Shown here: piece after piece, positions 1-9,700 of the stretch
How the letters are laid out: the number at the start of each line of letters is the position of its first letter
Position numbering within the stretch: the first letter of the stretch is position 1
Position numbers and translations under genes: made by a program
Origin: Alteripontixanthobacter sp.
Lineage (GTDB): Bacteria > Pseudomonadota > Alphaproteobacteria > Sphingomonadales > Sphingomonadaceae
NCBI GenBank assembly: GCA_039968605.1
Contig: JBDVPM010000008.1
Coordinates: 682,001-746,000, forward strand
Length of the DNA stretch: 64,000 bases
Reading direction: 5' to 3'
Notes under the pieces: model-generated
Seen by the model: the letters and a program-made list of their open reading frames with translations, nothing else
Told to the model about the DNA's origin: nothing
Databases searched by the model: none

Positions 1-734
1 GCCAGCTCAGCGAAAAACGTGGCAATGCGGTCTTGTTCCTGGGCACGGGTGAAGTTGGGGGCGGCGAGAGGGCCGGGTGCCCCTTGCGTGTCCTGCAACG
101 GCCTGCGGCGGGGCGATTGCGTGTGCCGACGCGCATCGCAAAGTGTTTCCCAATCGGGGAGCATGGCATAACGCGGCCCGCCCGCATGCGGAAGGTTGAG
201 AAGATCGACCGTCCTATAGTTGATATCTTGCGTGTCTCCGGCGTTGATCCACCGCACGCCCGTCACGGTTCCGCGCCCGCGCAGGACGATCCGCACGATG
301 CCATTGCCGCTAAACGAGATGGGCATGGCCCGGCGTTCGCCAATGAACACATCCTCGCTCGCAACGGAACGTCCATAGGCTTGCCCGGTGGGCCGATGAT
401 CGCCGGAGGGGTCTATATCGATCTGCGCCCAGACCGCGTTGATCCCCGGTCCGGTGGGCAAGGTAACGGTAATCTCATCACGCGGACCGATAGCGAAGGG
501 TGGTTTGCGCATGGTGTTGTTCTGATCGGTGAACAGCGCCTCATTACGCAGCACCAAATCGCCAAAATTTTTCGCAGTAATATCGGCTCTTTCAAGGATG
601 AACGGCGCCACTGGCAGCGATAGCAGCGGATGATGATTCACCCTGACATGCGCACCATGCTGGGCATGGGGGTCGGAATTGTCGATGAACAGCGATTGCA
701 GGTTCAACAATGTGGGATCGATATAGGCGTCCAT
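1..734 (-). CDS. Unrecognised protein, N-terminal part, cut by window edge
   Basis: An open frame runs on the minus strand from an ATG at 732-734 to the window edge, giving about 244 residues with no stop. It begins one base after the stop codon of the 2918-residue gene, so the two are almost certainly cotranscribed. The N-terminus (MDAYIDPTLL) is not a signal peptide. The visible part is polar, has no membrane segment and looks beta-rich, with short stretches such as GPRDEITVTLP, GNGIVRIVLRG and VTGVRWINAGDTQDI. I do not recognise a family. Tight coupling suggests it works with the giant protein, perhaps as a structural partner, but that is inference. The coding call rests on the uninterrupted frame, the one-base spacing and codon use matching the upstream gene. 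Confidence 0.75.
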   Translation of the reverse strand, partial: MDAYIDPTLLNLQSLFIDNSDPHAQHGAHVRVNHHPLLSLPVAPFILERADITAKNFGDLVLRNEALFTDQNNTMRKPPFAIGPRDEITVTLPTGPGINAVWAQIDIDPSGDHRPTGQAYGRSVASEDVFIGERRAMPISFSGNGIVRIVLRGRGTVTGVRWINAGDTQDINYRTVDLLNLPHAGGPRYAMLPDWETLCDARRHTQSPRRRPLQDTQGAPGPLAAPNFTRAQEQDRIATFFAEL

Positions 735-735
735 G

Positions 736-3700
736 TCAAAATCCCTCGATTTCCATCACCAGCGGCACGCTGCGCAGGTGTTGGCGGCCGATCACAGGGC
801 CATTATTGGTGTCAAAATGCAGTTCGAAACTGTCGCCGTTTGTCGGTGAAGAAAAGCTGGCTGGCGCGGCCAGCAGGGCTCGGGTGGAATTGCGGGTTCG
901 CCGCACCACCTCAAACCTGCGGCCATCGACAACCGCATGGCTCAGCCGGCAGCGATCCACCCATTCTATGTCGCCCTGAACAATCGCAGCCTTGCGATCG
1001 AGCGGTTCCAGCGCATCGACCAACAGGGCAACCATATGCATGGCTCCGCCTGCGGTATCAGGCTGCCAGATCTGGAACAGGCGGGGTTGGCCATCGGGCA
1101 AACCCAGCGTCTCCAGCCCCATATCCGCCATGGCGATATCAAAATCGCGGTCGGATGGGCCCATGATATTGGCTGGCACTGATTTGCCCTGTTCGATCAC
1201 CAATTCAAGTGGTGGCGCCGGGCTGGCCTGGGACCCCGTGCCCATGCCTATTGCTTCCACCATTTCGCGCGGATTGGCATAGCGTGATGTGGTGAAGCGG
1301 CTGGCCTGTACGCGCAGCTTGTCCGTATGGTCTGCAGAAACGCGCGCCATCAGATCGCAATCATACATCACCTTCGGCTCAAGCGGATATGTGCCCGCCA
1401 TGGCGGTGCCGCCGGCAATCGGGTCCACGCCCGCAAGGCAGGGCGCGGCCTTGATCGCCACATCAATCCGCTGATCGAAATCAGACTGTAGTTCTTGTGG
1501 CAGGCCCACCTTCGAAACGACCCCAGGCAGCGGCGCGATCAGCGCGCTAATATCGCCGCCGGGCTGGGGCGGGGGATCGGTGCGCCGCACTTCAATTGAC
1601 AGCTCACGGCCATAAACTTCGAGTAGGTTGCCGATATGCGCTTGGCTGAAATAGAACACCACGGGATCATCGGTGAAATGAGCGATGGCGGCATTGGCCG
1701 GATCGGAACCCAGCAGATAGCGGTCGACGTCGCGCGGATCGAATATACATTCGTTCGGCCCATCCTGTATGACAGGCCCATCCGGAACGGTCGGAAGCAC
1801 CGTTTCGCTGGCGGTGGTAAAGAAGAAGCTATCGCTTGTACGGTTGCCGAAATTGCTGTCGATTGGAGTGGCCGGCGCGTTGTCGGCGTCGTCTTGCCCC
1901 TGCCATGCTTGCCACTCATATTCGATATCGATCCGGTATTCGCAATCCGGGTCAAGAAGGACGGGGCGCCCGTCGCCATTGGGATCGTTCGCCAGATCGG
2001 CGGCCAAATCGCTGCGCACGTCCACATCGCGGGCGCGCCACTTCGCCGCGCGGTTGTCCACACCGCACAGCGACAGCAATGCGATATCCTGCTGTTCGGT
2101 TTGCGGAGTGACGGTGACCCGATCAAACGGCTTGGCCCCTTCGGGCATGACGTAGCGCACCACTGCGCAGCGATGTCCATTTTCATGACGGAATTCGCGG
2201 ATGACCGTGCCGGGCCAGTTGGAACCGGACCCGGTGGCGGCTTCATCCACATCCTCGGCGGTAACGACCGGCAGGCTGATAGCGTTTTGTTCTGCTGGAT
2301 CAGAGTGGCCCAGCATAGTGGGCGCGTGGTGCCCGGGGCTGCCAGTCCGTTCGTCGATACAAATCCGCGCAAGAATTCCTTGGCTGGGCGCGCGGATCAC
2401 CACCTGGGCAATACCTTCGCCTTCCAGGGTGATGCTCATTGGCTTGCCGATGCTTTGTCCACCTTCACCGGCTATGCGCTTGCGCCTTTCGCCGAGCGCC
2501 TCGATCGCATATTCAACGCCCTTCGGCACTGCCAGCAAGAGGCTGACGCGGCGCGCGGGCGCGGGCAGGGCGATGTTCAATCCGCCTTCGCCGAATATCA
2601 GTTCGTTCACCCCATCGGGGCCAGCTTTGATCTGCTTTTCGTCCACGGTGAGCCGGTCGGAGATATGCAGGCTCTTGCGGCCGCCGGGATCGGTAAAAAT
2701 TACCCCCTCTTGCGCCAGCTTTGCCAGCTTTCTTTGGTCGCCCGGCCTGCGTTTAAACGCGATGCAACGCTCGCCCTGCGTAGTGGCAGCGCCAGCAGCA
2801 CAGCACAGCCGGAACAGCGCCGATTCGTTGCCGCCGCCCGACAGTTCGAGGCGCTCTATCGGCGTTTCGGCCTGCAATGCGATAATCTGCGGCCCGCGCT
2901 GGCGGGGGTCGCTCGCCCCGCGCGCGATCAGATTGCCTTTGGCATCAAAACCCTTCGCCAGAACGGGCTGGCGATGCGCCTGGATGATGTGCAATTCCAG
3001 ATCGGCGCAACCGCGCGGCCAGTCCAGCCGCAGGCCGTTCCGATTGATCAACAGTTCGGCCTGTTTATCGCTGCCCGCCTGCGGAGCGCCGCTGGTATCG
3101 ACCATATCGGTAAGCCCGATGGGCTGGCCATGCAGCGGTGCAATGCGCAGATCTTCGATGGATGCCGATTTGCGGCCATCGAAAGCTCGCGGGAGATCGC
3201 TGAGATCGATGCAATGTTTGTCGGACCCCGGCAGATCGTCGTCAGACATGCAGCACAGGCGGTAGAGTAAGGCCTCGCCATCACCTCCGGCAAGTTCGAC
3301 CCGCACAATCTCTTCGGTCGCACGCAGGGTCAAAGTCAGGCCAATTGCCTGAACCTGCGCGGCGCTCGCTTCGGCCACCACCTTTCCATCGGCATTCAGT
3401 CCGCGGGCAGTCACCGGCCCGGCAAATTGCATGATTCCGATTTCGAGATGGGTGCATCCAAACGGCAGATCGATGCTCATCCCGTCGTAGGGGATTTGCA
3501 ATTCCCACCGACCATCCTGCCCCCGCCGGGCCGGTTCACTGCCGCTGTCAATAGCATCGGTGCGGGCAAAACTGCCGCTATTGCCGGTCGCCTTGAAGAC
3601 CGCACCTTCATGTTCAAAGCCGCGCTTGCCCTCGATGGAGGCGGGAAGTCCTGAAATGTTCAGGCATTTGCCGTCTACCGGCGGCCGGGGATCACCAGAA

Positions 3701-6700
3701 GGTTTGCAGCACACGCGGTAGAGGTGAATGAATTTACCCGGAAACTTTATCAGAACCGCGGCGATCCCGCTTTCGGAAGAAAGAGCGACCAGGATCGCCG
3801 CAGATGGCGGGCCATCGGCGGTTTGTTCGCTGACCGACCCATCGGCGTGATGGATGACGAGCGTCAGTTTGCCCGTTGCTTGCCGGAAAATATGCAATTC
3901 CAGCTCTTTGCAATGTTTGACAAAATCCAGTTTTGCACCCGGGTGATGGATAGTCAGTTCGCCCTGCTCATCGCTTCCGCGCTGCGGCCCGGACGGGCGC
4001 GAAATATCCAGTCGATCGGTTATTTCCAGCGGCTTGCGCGTGTCGCTGGCGGTTGCGATGAATGAGGGGAAGGCCAGCCGTTCGTTGACTGTGCCGATCT
4101 GGCTATCGGCAAAATCATAACAGTGTTCGCCCCCTCCCGGCGAATGATCGCTGTCATCCTGACAGACCAGCAGGGTCAGTTCGCCATCGGTCACATCACG
4201 GTCCAGATCGGCGCGCCATGACAATGCTACCGGCGAAGATCCTTCCGGGGTGACACGCTGCCCAGCCGGCAAGCGATAGGCCTGGCTGTGCGAATGGCCG
4301 CCCGCCAATATTGCCGGGGTCGGCACCATTTCGCCGCCGCGCATATTAATCCCGCGCGAAGTGAGCAGTGCGGTCAACTGGCTACCAGTATGGACGATGT
4401 TATTGTGCACCGCGACGGATCGGCCCGTGCCGCGGAATTTGCTGGGATAGGGGCCGGGTGCAGGTTGATTACGCCGCAGCCGGGCGTCTGTCGGCGATAA
4501 GATATCGGCGGCCGATCCGAGCAAACAGGCGCGTGCCGGTGGCGGCACGGGCTCACAAATGCGGCCGATCGTGTCCACCGGGTCGCCGGGCTGCCCTTCG
4601 CCGCCATCTGCGGTGCTGCGGGCCCAGGCCCATGGTTCCCAGTTAAGCAATTGCAGGCTGGTTGCCTCTGCCCCCGATGGCACTGCAGCCCCGCTTCCCG
4701 ACGTATCATCGGCGGCGCGGCTGGGTGAATGGGTCCAGGCCGATTGGAGGCTATCGCCCGAAGGATCGCTGACCTGGATACCGGTGGTCAGATTGGTCAG
4801 AACGACATTGGTCAACTTATAGGCGTATTTCAGGCGGCTCGATCCAAACCAGGGTTCGCCGCTGGGCTGGGCCGAAGGATCGAACTGCCCCGTACCCAGA
4901 CCATCCTTGATGAAGTGGCCGAAATTGATAACCGGCACGGTGTCTGGCCAAACGCGGTGATTGTCTTCTGCATCAACCCCTTCATTCTGCATGACCCCAT
5001 TGTTGTTGACGAAATCGAACAGCTTGCCCGACTTTAAATCGGATTGGTTGTTCACAGCCTCGCCCATGGTGGTGCCCATACGATCTGTCAGCGCGATCGA
5101 TTTTACCGGCGAAGGTGCAGCGGGCACCGGCATGTTCACATCCGGGCCGATTGAAAAATCGACGCAGCCTTTCAAGGAGAAGAACCACATGTCCACTTCA
5201 CCGCAGAACTCACCTTCCAGAGAAAGGGTGGGGGAAGCATTCGGCATATCGGTATAGGTCAGCACGATGTCGCCGCGCGCGGCGATCGAAACCACCACCA
5301 GATCCAGTTTGCCATCAACCCACAACCCGCCCTTGATAATCAGCGGATCGGTTCCCAGCCCCACTAGCATTTTGGCGGAAGCAGACAGGCCAATAGGGCC
5401 GGCCTTCCATTCCAATCCGATCCCGGCACCAAAACCCACCGCGAATCCGTCAAAATCCCAATCGGCCTCGCCGCCCAGATCCTGAATGCCGCCGCCTTCG
5501 ATCATCAGGAACGACCAGGCTCTCAGGTCCAGTGTATCGGGCAGCAGTGTGATGGTAATCGGTTCGCCGGGCCGGTCCGCATGGCCATCCGAACCCAGTC
5601 TGATATAAGTGTTGTGCCCGGTGGATGGGGCTGGGAAATACGCCGAGAATGGCACCTTGAGTTCGAGTATTTTTGGAATTTCATAATCCGCCGATACCGC
5701 CAGCGAAACCGCTTGCGGATTGATTACCACCAGGCCGGTAATGGCAGCGCTTGATCCCGAAGCCTTTTCGTCAGTGGCCGCCGATGAAGGGACCGACAGC
5801 AGATCGACCTCTACCCCAAGGATCACTTCGGGATCAGGGAAGGCTACCACCACCATTCCTTCGGCCGACAGGCAGAAAGAGGCATCGGGCAAGGTGCCGA
5901 TCACCACGCCTACACCCAATGCATGCTGGCCGCGCTCGGGCCGGTATTTGAGCTCTGGCGGAGTCCCCCACCAGCCGATTTCGCGAGTTACGATATCGGT
6001 TGTGTTGTCGATATCGCGTTCACCATTGATTACAGTCTGACCGATGAAACCCTGGATCGCCAGTGGCAGCGGGCCGAGCGGTATGCCGCCGGGGAATTGC
6101 ACCTTGGCATACAGATTCATAAACAGCGATGGCGCCACTTCTGGCGGTTTGCCGACCGCCAGCGCAGCAACGGCGCGCACCTGCAGCGGCAGCACGGTAA
6201 CATCGATTGCCGCCTTGACCAGACCGCTTTCCTCGATCTTCAGGCGCCCTTCTCCCCTTAGTGCGTTGGGGATATCGACCGATGCGGTAAACCCGCGCAG
6301 GCTGAATTTCGGCGGCAGGATAAATTTGCCAGCTGAATCTTTTTCAAAAGTTACGCGGAAGGTCGCTTCGGAAACCTCCACCACGCCCAGATTGAGCGCC
6401 AGCGAAAGCGACGGTTCGATCCACAGCGATCCCACTCCCATGCGGAAGCTGCGCACCGACAGCAACGTGCCGATAGGAGGTTTGATTTCCCACAGGCCGC
6501 TATCTTCGATCGACATGGCATCGCTGGCGAAAACCAGCCCGACTTTCTTGTTCAGAGCGGCGTCGGGATCGGTGTTGTCGAAGATGATGCCAACATCATC
6601 GTAACGCAGCTTCATTGGCTCTTTGGTTTTCAGGCCGAGCGCGCCAGCATCGATATTGACCGTGTTGGTGTAATCTACGGTCAGCTGCGTTTTCATGCTG

Positions 6701-9492
6701 GCGAACGGATCTTGCAAGGTGCGGGTTGTGGTCTTCGATTCCACACCGATAAGCGCGGTTTTCGAGCCCCCGGCGACCAACGGGCCGGTGCCCGTATTGA
6801 TTGTGCCGATTGCTCCGGCCCCCACCATAGCGAGCAAGGAGGCTGCGCCGACATCACCGGGAAGCATATCGGTTTGCGAATTCAGAACCGGCGTCAGCAT
6901 AGGACCGAATGCGAAAGCCGAGACGAGCTTTGTGTCGGTCGTTGAAGCCAGACCGTCTTCATCGCCCTGCGATTCCAGCCCTATGGTGAATTCGGTAAAG
7001 CCAGTGAGATCGTCGTAGATCCATTTGCCATAGGCCATCAGCGTCTGCGCGGTCAGGGTGATCCCGTCATCGCTGGGCGTCCACGCATATTCCACCTCTG
7101 CGATGTTGGGCACCATATCGCCCCAACCGGTGAAGCGTGCTCGGTCCCAGCCAATCACTGCCTTCAGGCGGTAATCCGCTTTGGCATTGCCGTTTGCAGA
7201 AGGGGCAGTTTTGCGGCCGGTTGACGGGACCAGAATGCGGCGCCGATCAGGCTCTGTCACCAGGCTGGGAGAAATTTGCTGCGGAGCGGAGGTGCCGCCA
7301 ATCGCATATATATCGGCGCGGCGATATTTCAGCCGCTCACTTTCTCGCGATGGGTCGGGTGGAGCAGTGCGCAGCCCATTGTCATTGCCATCCTTGGGCC
7401 ATGGAGCGGAAGTGCCATTTGCATCTATCAGCCGGTGGGACTGTTCATCTATGTCCGGTTCGATCAATGCAGCGGCGCCTGGCAAAAGACTGACGATGGA
7501 TTGTTCGCCGATCGCCTGAATGGTCGAACCCTGCGGCAACAACGCCGCCGCCGCATCGGCGCGGTGCTGCGCCAGATCTATATTATAGCTGTCGCTGCCA
7601 ACATCATCGCACCGGCCGATAATCTGAAACGACGCGCCGGGGAATTCTTCTGCCCATTTAAGCACGGCAGCAGCAATATCGGAGCCTGCATCGGCCGGCT
7701 CTTCCGGGCCCCATCCCACGGGCTGGTCGGAATCGAATTGGAACAGCACCTGTATATGCCGACTGTCCGGCGCGGGTAACGCAGCCTCCAGTTGATCGAC
7801 TGCTACTTCGGCAATCATTCCTGCGGGCACGGAAACAGTTGAACCTGACCGGGTTGCATCCCCTGCACCGCCGCTCAACCGCCCCTTGGTGTGAAAATCG
7901 GCCAGATCGTAAGTGCCCAGAACCTGGCTGATATTTTTGGCTGTGGACGGGTCGATATCACCAAAAACGCCTGCTGGCGTGCCCACCAGAACTTCGTCCT
8001 CGTCATTCTCACGTAGCTTCAGCCGCAGTTTGGTCGCTGCGCGGTCAACGGCATCTTTTTGTGTGATCTCAATAAAATGGGTGCCGCGAGCATGCGAGGG
8101 GATCGCCAGGGTCAGCGATGTCCCCACGCTGTCGATCCCCAGCGCCTCGCTGCGAAAATGAAACTCGGCCGCACTGTCGGGCGGAACGTCGGCAGCGTTC
8201 AGCACCATGCCGTCCAGCTTTGCGGCGGGGCCGGAGATATCGACAATCCCAGCCAAGTCGGGGCCTATCACATTGCTCGACAGTTCTGGCGCGGTGTCGC
8301 TGCCTTCGGCGATCATGCGTATGGTGAAAGGCGGCTTCCTAATCTCTACATCGTCGGGGCCGATCACCTCTATCGACGTAATCTCGACGATATCGCCATG
8401 GCTGACCATGCCGCTGGCGCTGTCAGCCACTATCGCGGCCTGGTTGGGAAATTTATATTCCGCCTTGTAATCGGTAATCCCGTCCGGATCGCCCGAAGAC
8501 GGGTCATCCACCGTAAGGCTGGCCTCAAGCAGCACCTCTTCGCCCGGCTGGGCGGTGATTTTCAGCGTTCCGGCTTCTTTGTCAAAACCGCCTAACTCGT
8601 TCCCAGCCTGGTTGAATACGAAGGTGGCGCTGTCGAGCGGCGACCGGCCCATCTGAAATTCGATTCTGGCCTGGAGCCCGGCTGGATCGCCGATAAGGAA
8701 ATCGCGCAGGGTGGCAGACAGGGTGGCCAATCCCAGAGCGGGGGCCGTATAGACCGTCGCCTCTTTCAATGCGAAGCCGGTCCAGTTGGCAGATTGCCCC
8801 TGTTCGATAACGAATGGCGGCGAATACCGCTTGCTTCCATCGAACATGATATCGCGGATGGTGAAGCCGACACCGGATTTACCACACAGGAAATGGGGCG
8901 GCGTGCAGGTGATGTGGGCCACGCCGCCCGACAGCGCGTTGGGCAGAAAAGGGTCGCTGCCGGCGATCGGATCGATGAAGCGGAACGTTGGCTGCGCGGC
9001 CGATGAAACGCGTTCGATGCGCAGCGCCGCGCTGCCGGTAAAGGCAACAGGTTGTTTGCCCGGCAAGGCTTCCAGATGGCGCGGCGTGGTGTCCACCTCT
9101 TTTATTAATCGGGCGGCCACCAACCCATCGAACACCAGCGAAAAATCGTCAAGAAACAGGTCGAACTGCCAACTGTCTTCGGCGGGTTCCAGATCGTCGG
9201 TGAAGTTCGTATTTCGCCGTTTGGAAAACTGGAAGGGAAGAACCGTGGTTACGCCGGGTATCCGCAATTTGCCGAAGCCCAGATCGAAATCCTGAATATC
9301 ACTATCGGCCAGAACCACGTCGAGCGACTGTATTTTCCCGGTATGGATCACCGCGCCATCGCTGGTGCGGCTTTCCAGATCCAGCGCCACGAATTTCCCA
9401 AGGAAGCTGGCAATTGGTTCTGGCAGCGATTGGGTGATCTGTTCGACAGTATCGAACAGGTTGAGCAGAGGAATACCGGCTTGACGCGCCAT
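736..9492 (-). CDS. Giant multidomain protein (2918 aa), function unknown
   Basis: One uninterrupted 8.76-kb frame. The ATG is preceded by a good ribosome site (GGGAGGGAG). No signal peptide or hydrophobic membrane helix is visible. Residues about 575-690 resemble an OmpA-like domain: a FQFDSDQP strand, then RCDDVGSDSYN and QHRADAAAALL, like the GHTDxxGSxxYN...RA signature. Residues about 860-1450 are glycine-rich beta repeats (IPLGPLPLAIQG, FSLKGCVDFSIGP), reminiscent of DUF6603-type giant proteins. Residues about 1788-2378 hold four tandem modules of about 150 residues, the first three each with three conserved cysteine positions and ending in (L/F)(Y/F)R(V/L)CC. The C-terminal 500 residues contain segments such as EYRIDIEYEW and FTTSRYANP. 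The mix suggests a large structural or surface-binding protein; a link to contractile injection systems or toxin complexes is only a guess. It looks less GC-rich than the housekeeping genes to its right, suggesting accessory DNA. Confidence 0.85.
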   Translation of the reverse strand: MARQAGIPLLNLFDTVEQITQSLPEPIASFLGKFVALDLESRTSDGAVIHTGKIQSLDVVLADSDIQDFDLGFGKLRIPGVTTVLPFQFSKRRNTNFTDDLEPAEDSWQFDLFLDDFSLVFDGLVAARLIKEVDTTPRHLEALPGKQPVAFTGSAALRIERVSSAAQPTFRFIDPIAGSDPFLPNALSGGVAHITCTPPHFLCGKSGVGFTIRDIMFDGSKRYSPPFVIEQGQSANWTGFALKEATVYTAPALGLATLSATLRDFLIGDPAGLQARIEFQMGRSPLDSATFVFNQAGNELGGFDKEAGTLKITAQPGEEVLLEASLTVDDPSSGDPDGITDYKAEYKFPNQAAIVADSASGMVSHGDIVEITSIEVIGPDDVEIRKPPFTIRMIAEGSDTAPELSSNVIGPDLAGIVDISGPAAKLDGMVLNAADVPPDSAAEFHFRSEALGIDSVGTSLTLAIPSHARGTHFIEITQKDAVDRAATKLRLKLRENDEDEVLVGTPAGVFGDIDPSTAKNISQVLGTYDLADFHTKGRLSGGAGDATRSGSTVSVPAGMIAEVAVDQLEAALPAPDSRHIQVLFQFDSDQPVGWGPEEPADAGSDIAAAVLKWAEEFPGASFQIIGRCDDVGSDSYNIDLAQHRADAAAALLPQGSTIQAIGEQSIVSLLPGAAALIEPDIDEQSHRLIDANGTSAPWPKDGNDNGLRTAPPDPSRESERLKYRRADIYAIGGTSAPQQISPSLVTEPDRRRILVPSTGRKTAPSANGNAKADYRLKAVIGWDRARFTGWGDMVPNIAEVEYAWTPSDDGITLTAQTLMAYGKWIYDDLTGFTEFTIGLESQGDEDGLASTTDTKLVSAFAFGPMLTPVLNSQTDMLPGDVGAASLLAMVGAGAIGTINTGTGPLVAGGSKTALIGVESKTTTRTLQDPFASMKTQLTVDYTNTVNIDAGALGLKTKEPMKLRYDDVGIIFDNTDPDAALNKKVGLVFASDAMSIEDSGLWEIKPPIGTLLSVRSFRMGVGSLWIEPSLSLALNLGVVEVSEATFRVTFEKDSAGKFILPPKFSLRGFTASVDIPNALRGEGRLKIEESGLVKAAIDVTVLPLQVRAVAALAVGKPPEVAPSLFMNLYAKVQFPGGIPLGPLPLAIQGFIGQTVINGERDIDNTTDIVTREIGWWGTPPELKYRPERGQHALGVGVVIGTLPDASFCLSAEGMVVVAFPDPEVILGVEVDLLSVPSSAATDEKASGSSAAITGLVVINPQAVSLAVSADYEIPKILELKVPFSAYFPAPSTGHNTYIRLGSDGHADRPGEPITITLLPDTLDLRAWSFLMIEGGGIQDLGGEADWDFDGFAVGFGAGIGLEWKAGPIGLSASAKMLVGLGTDPLIIKGGLWVDGKLDLVVVSIAARGDIVLTYTDMPNASPTLSLEGEFCGEVDMWFFSLKGCVDFSIGPDVNMPVPAAPSPVKSIALTDRMGTTMGEAVNNQSDLKSGKLFDFVNNNGVMQNEGVDAEDNHRVWPDTVPVINFGHFIKDGLGTGQFDPSAQPSGEPWFGSSRLKYAYKLTNVVLTNLTTGIQVSDPSGDSLQSAWTHSPSRAADDTSGSGAAVPSGAEATSLQLLNWEPWAWARSTADGGEGQPGDPVDTIGRICEPVPPPARACLLGSAADILSPTDARLRRNQPAPGPYPSKFRGTGRSVAVHNNIVHTGSQLTALLTSRGINMRGGEMVPTPAILAGGHSHSQAYRLPAGQRVTPEGSSPVALSWRADLDRDVTDGELTLLVCQDDSDHSPGGGEHCYDFADSQIGTVNERLAFPSFIATASDTRKPLEITDRLDISRPSGPQRGSDEQGELTIHHPGAKLDFVKHCKELELHIFRQATGKLTLVIHHADGSVSEQTADGPPSAAILVALSSESGIAAVLIKFPGKFIHLYRVCCKPSGDPRPPVDGKCLNISGLPASIEGKRGFEHEGAVFKATGNSGSFARTDAIDSGSEPARRGQDGRWELQIPYDGMSIDLPFGCTHLEIGIMQFAGPVTARGLNADGKVVAEASAAQVQAIGLTLTLRATEEIVRVELAGGDGEALLYRLCCMSDDDLPGSDKHCIDLSDLPRAFDGRKSASIEDLRIAPLHGQPIGLTDMVDTSGAPQAGSDKQAELLINRNGLRLDWPRGCADLELHIIQAHRQPVLAKGFDAKGNLIARGASDPRQRGPQIIALQAETPIERLELSGGGNESALFRLCCAAGAATTQGERCIAFKRRPGDQRKLAKLAQEGVIFTDPGGRKSLHISDRLTVDEKQIKAGPDGVNELIFGEGGLNIALPAPARRVSLLLAVPKGVEYAIEALGERRKRIAGEGGQSIGKPMSITLEGEGIAQVVIRAPSQGILARICIDERTGSPGHHAPTMLGHSDPAEQNAISLPVVTAEDVDEAATGSGSNWPGTVIREFRHENGHRCAVVRYVMPEGAKPFDRVTVTPQTEQQDIALLSLCGVDNRAAKWRARDVDVRSDLAADLANDPNGDGRPVLLDPDCEYRIDIEYEWQAWQGQDDADNAPATPIDSNFGNRTSDSFFFTTASETVLPTVPDGPVIQDGPNECIFDPRDVDRYLLGSDPANAAIAHFTDDPVVFYFSQAHIGNLLEVYGRELSIEVRRTDPPPQPGGDISALIAPLPGVVSKVGLPQELQSDFDQRIDVAIKAAPCLAGVDPIAGGTAMAGTYPLEPKVMYDCDLMARVSADHTDKLRVQASRFTTSRYANPREMVEAIGMGTGSQASPAPPLELVIEQGKSVPANIMGPSDRDFDIAMADMGLETLGLPDGQPRLFQIWQPDTAGGAMHMVALLVDALEPLDRKAAIVQGDIEWVDRCRLSHAVVDGRRFEVVRRTRNSTRALLAAPASFSSPTNGDSFELHFDTNNGPVIGRQHLRSVPLVMEIEGF

Positions 9493-9610
9493 CGGCGATC
9501 TCCCTCCCGCATGCCAGCAGCCGCTGGAATGCAGGTTAATTCAACAGAGATACGACCGAATCGAAACTTGTACGACGTGGTTTGATTATGCTGGGGGCGG
9601 TCTTGGCGGA

Positions 9611-9624
9611 GTGATATGGGTCAC
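9611..9624. promoter_or_regulatory. CRP-like palindrome upstream of the giant gene
   Basis: GTGA-TATGGG-TCAC is a perfect inverted repeat. Read on the minus strand with flanks it is TGTGA-N6-TCACT, nine of ten positions of the classical CRP/FNR-family consensus TGTGA-N6-TCACA. Its centre is about 125 bases upstream of the giant gene's start, in a 208-base, relatively AT-rich spacer. A CRP-type regulator could act here. The match is seen; the function is inferred. Confidence 0.4.
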
Positions 9625-9632
9625 AATTCTAT

Positions 9633-9648
9633 AAACTTGAGAAAGTTT
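9633..9648. repeat. Inverted repeat AAACTT-GAGA-AAGTTT
   Basis: A perfect 6-bp inverted repeat with a 4-base loop, next to the CRP-like site and between the end of the metallopeptidase gene and the start of the giant gene. It could be a second operator half of this promoter region or a weak terminator for the upstream gene. The stem is AT-rich and no clear T-tract follows, so a terminator role is doubtful. The rest of 9493-9700 shows no credible gene. Confidence 0.3.
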
Positions 9649-9700
9649 TAATTGCTGGTAGGCGGAAGTTCTGTTTCGAATAGGTAAGTGGAAGTCGGAT

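Noticed and set aside
1636-3270. 544-codon plus-strand frame antisense to the giant gene
   Set aside because: Lies wholly opposite the intact giant frame, has no plausible ribosome site or domain, and reads as arginine/glycine/alanine-rich shadow sequence.
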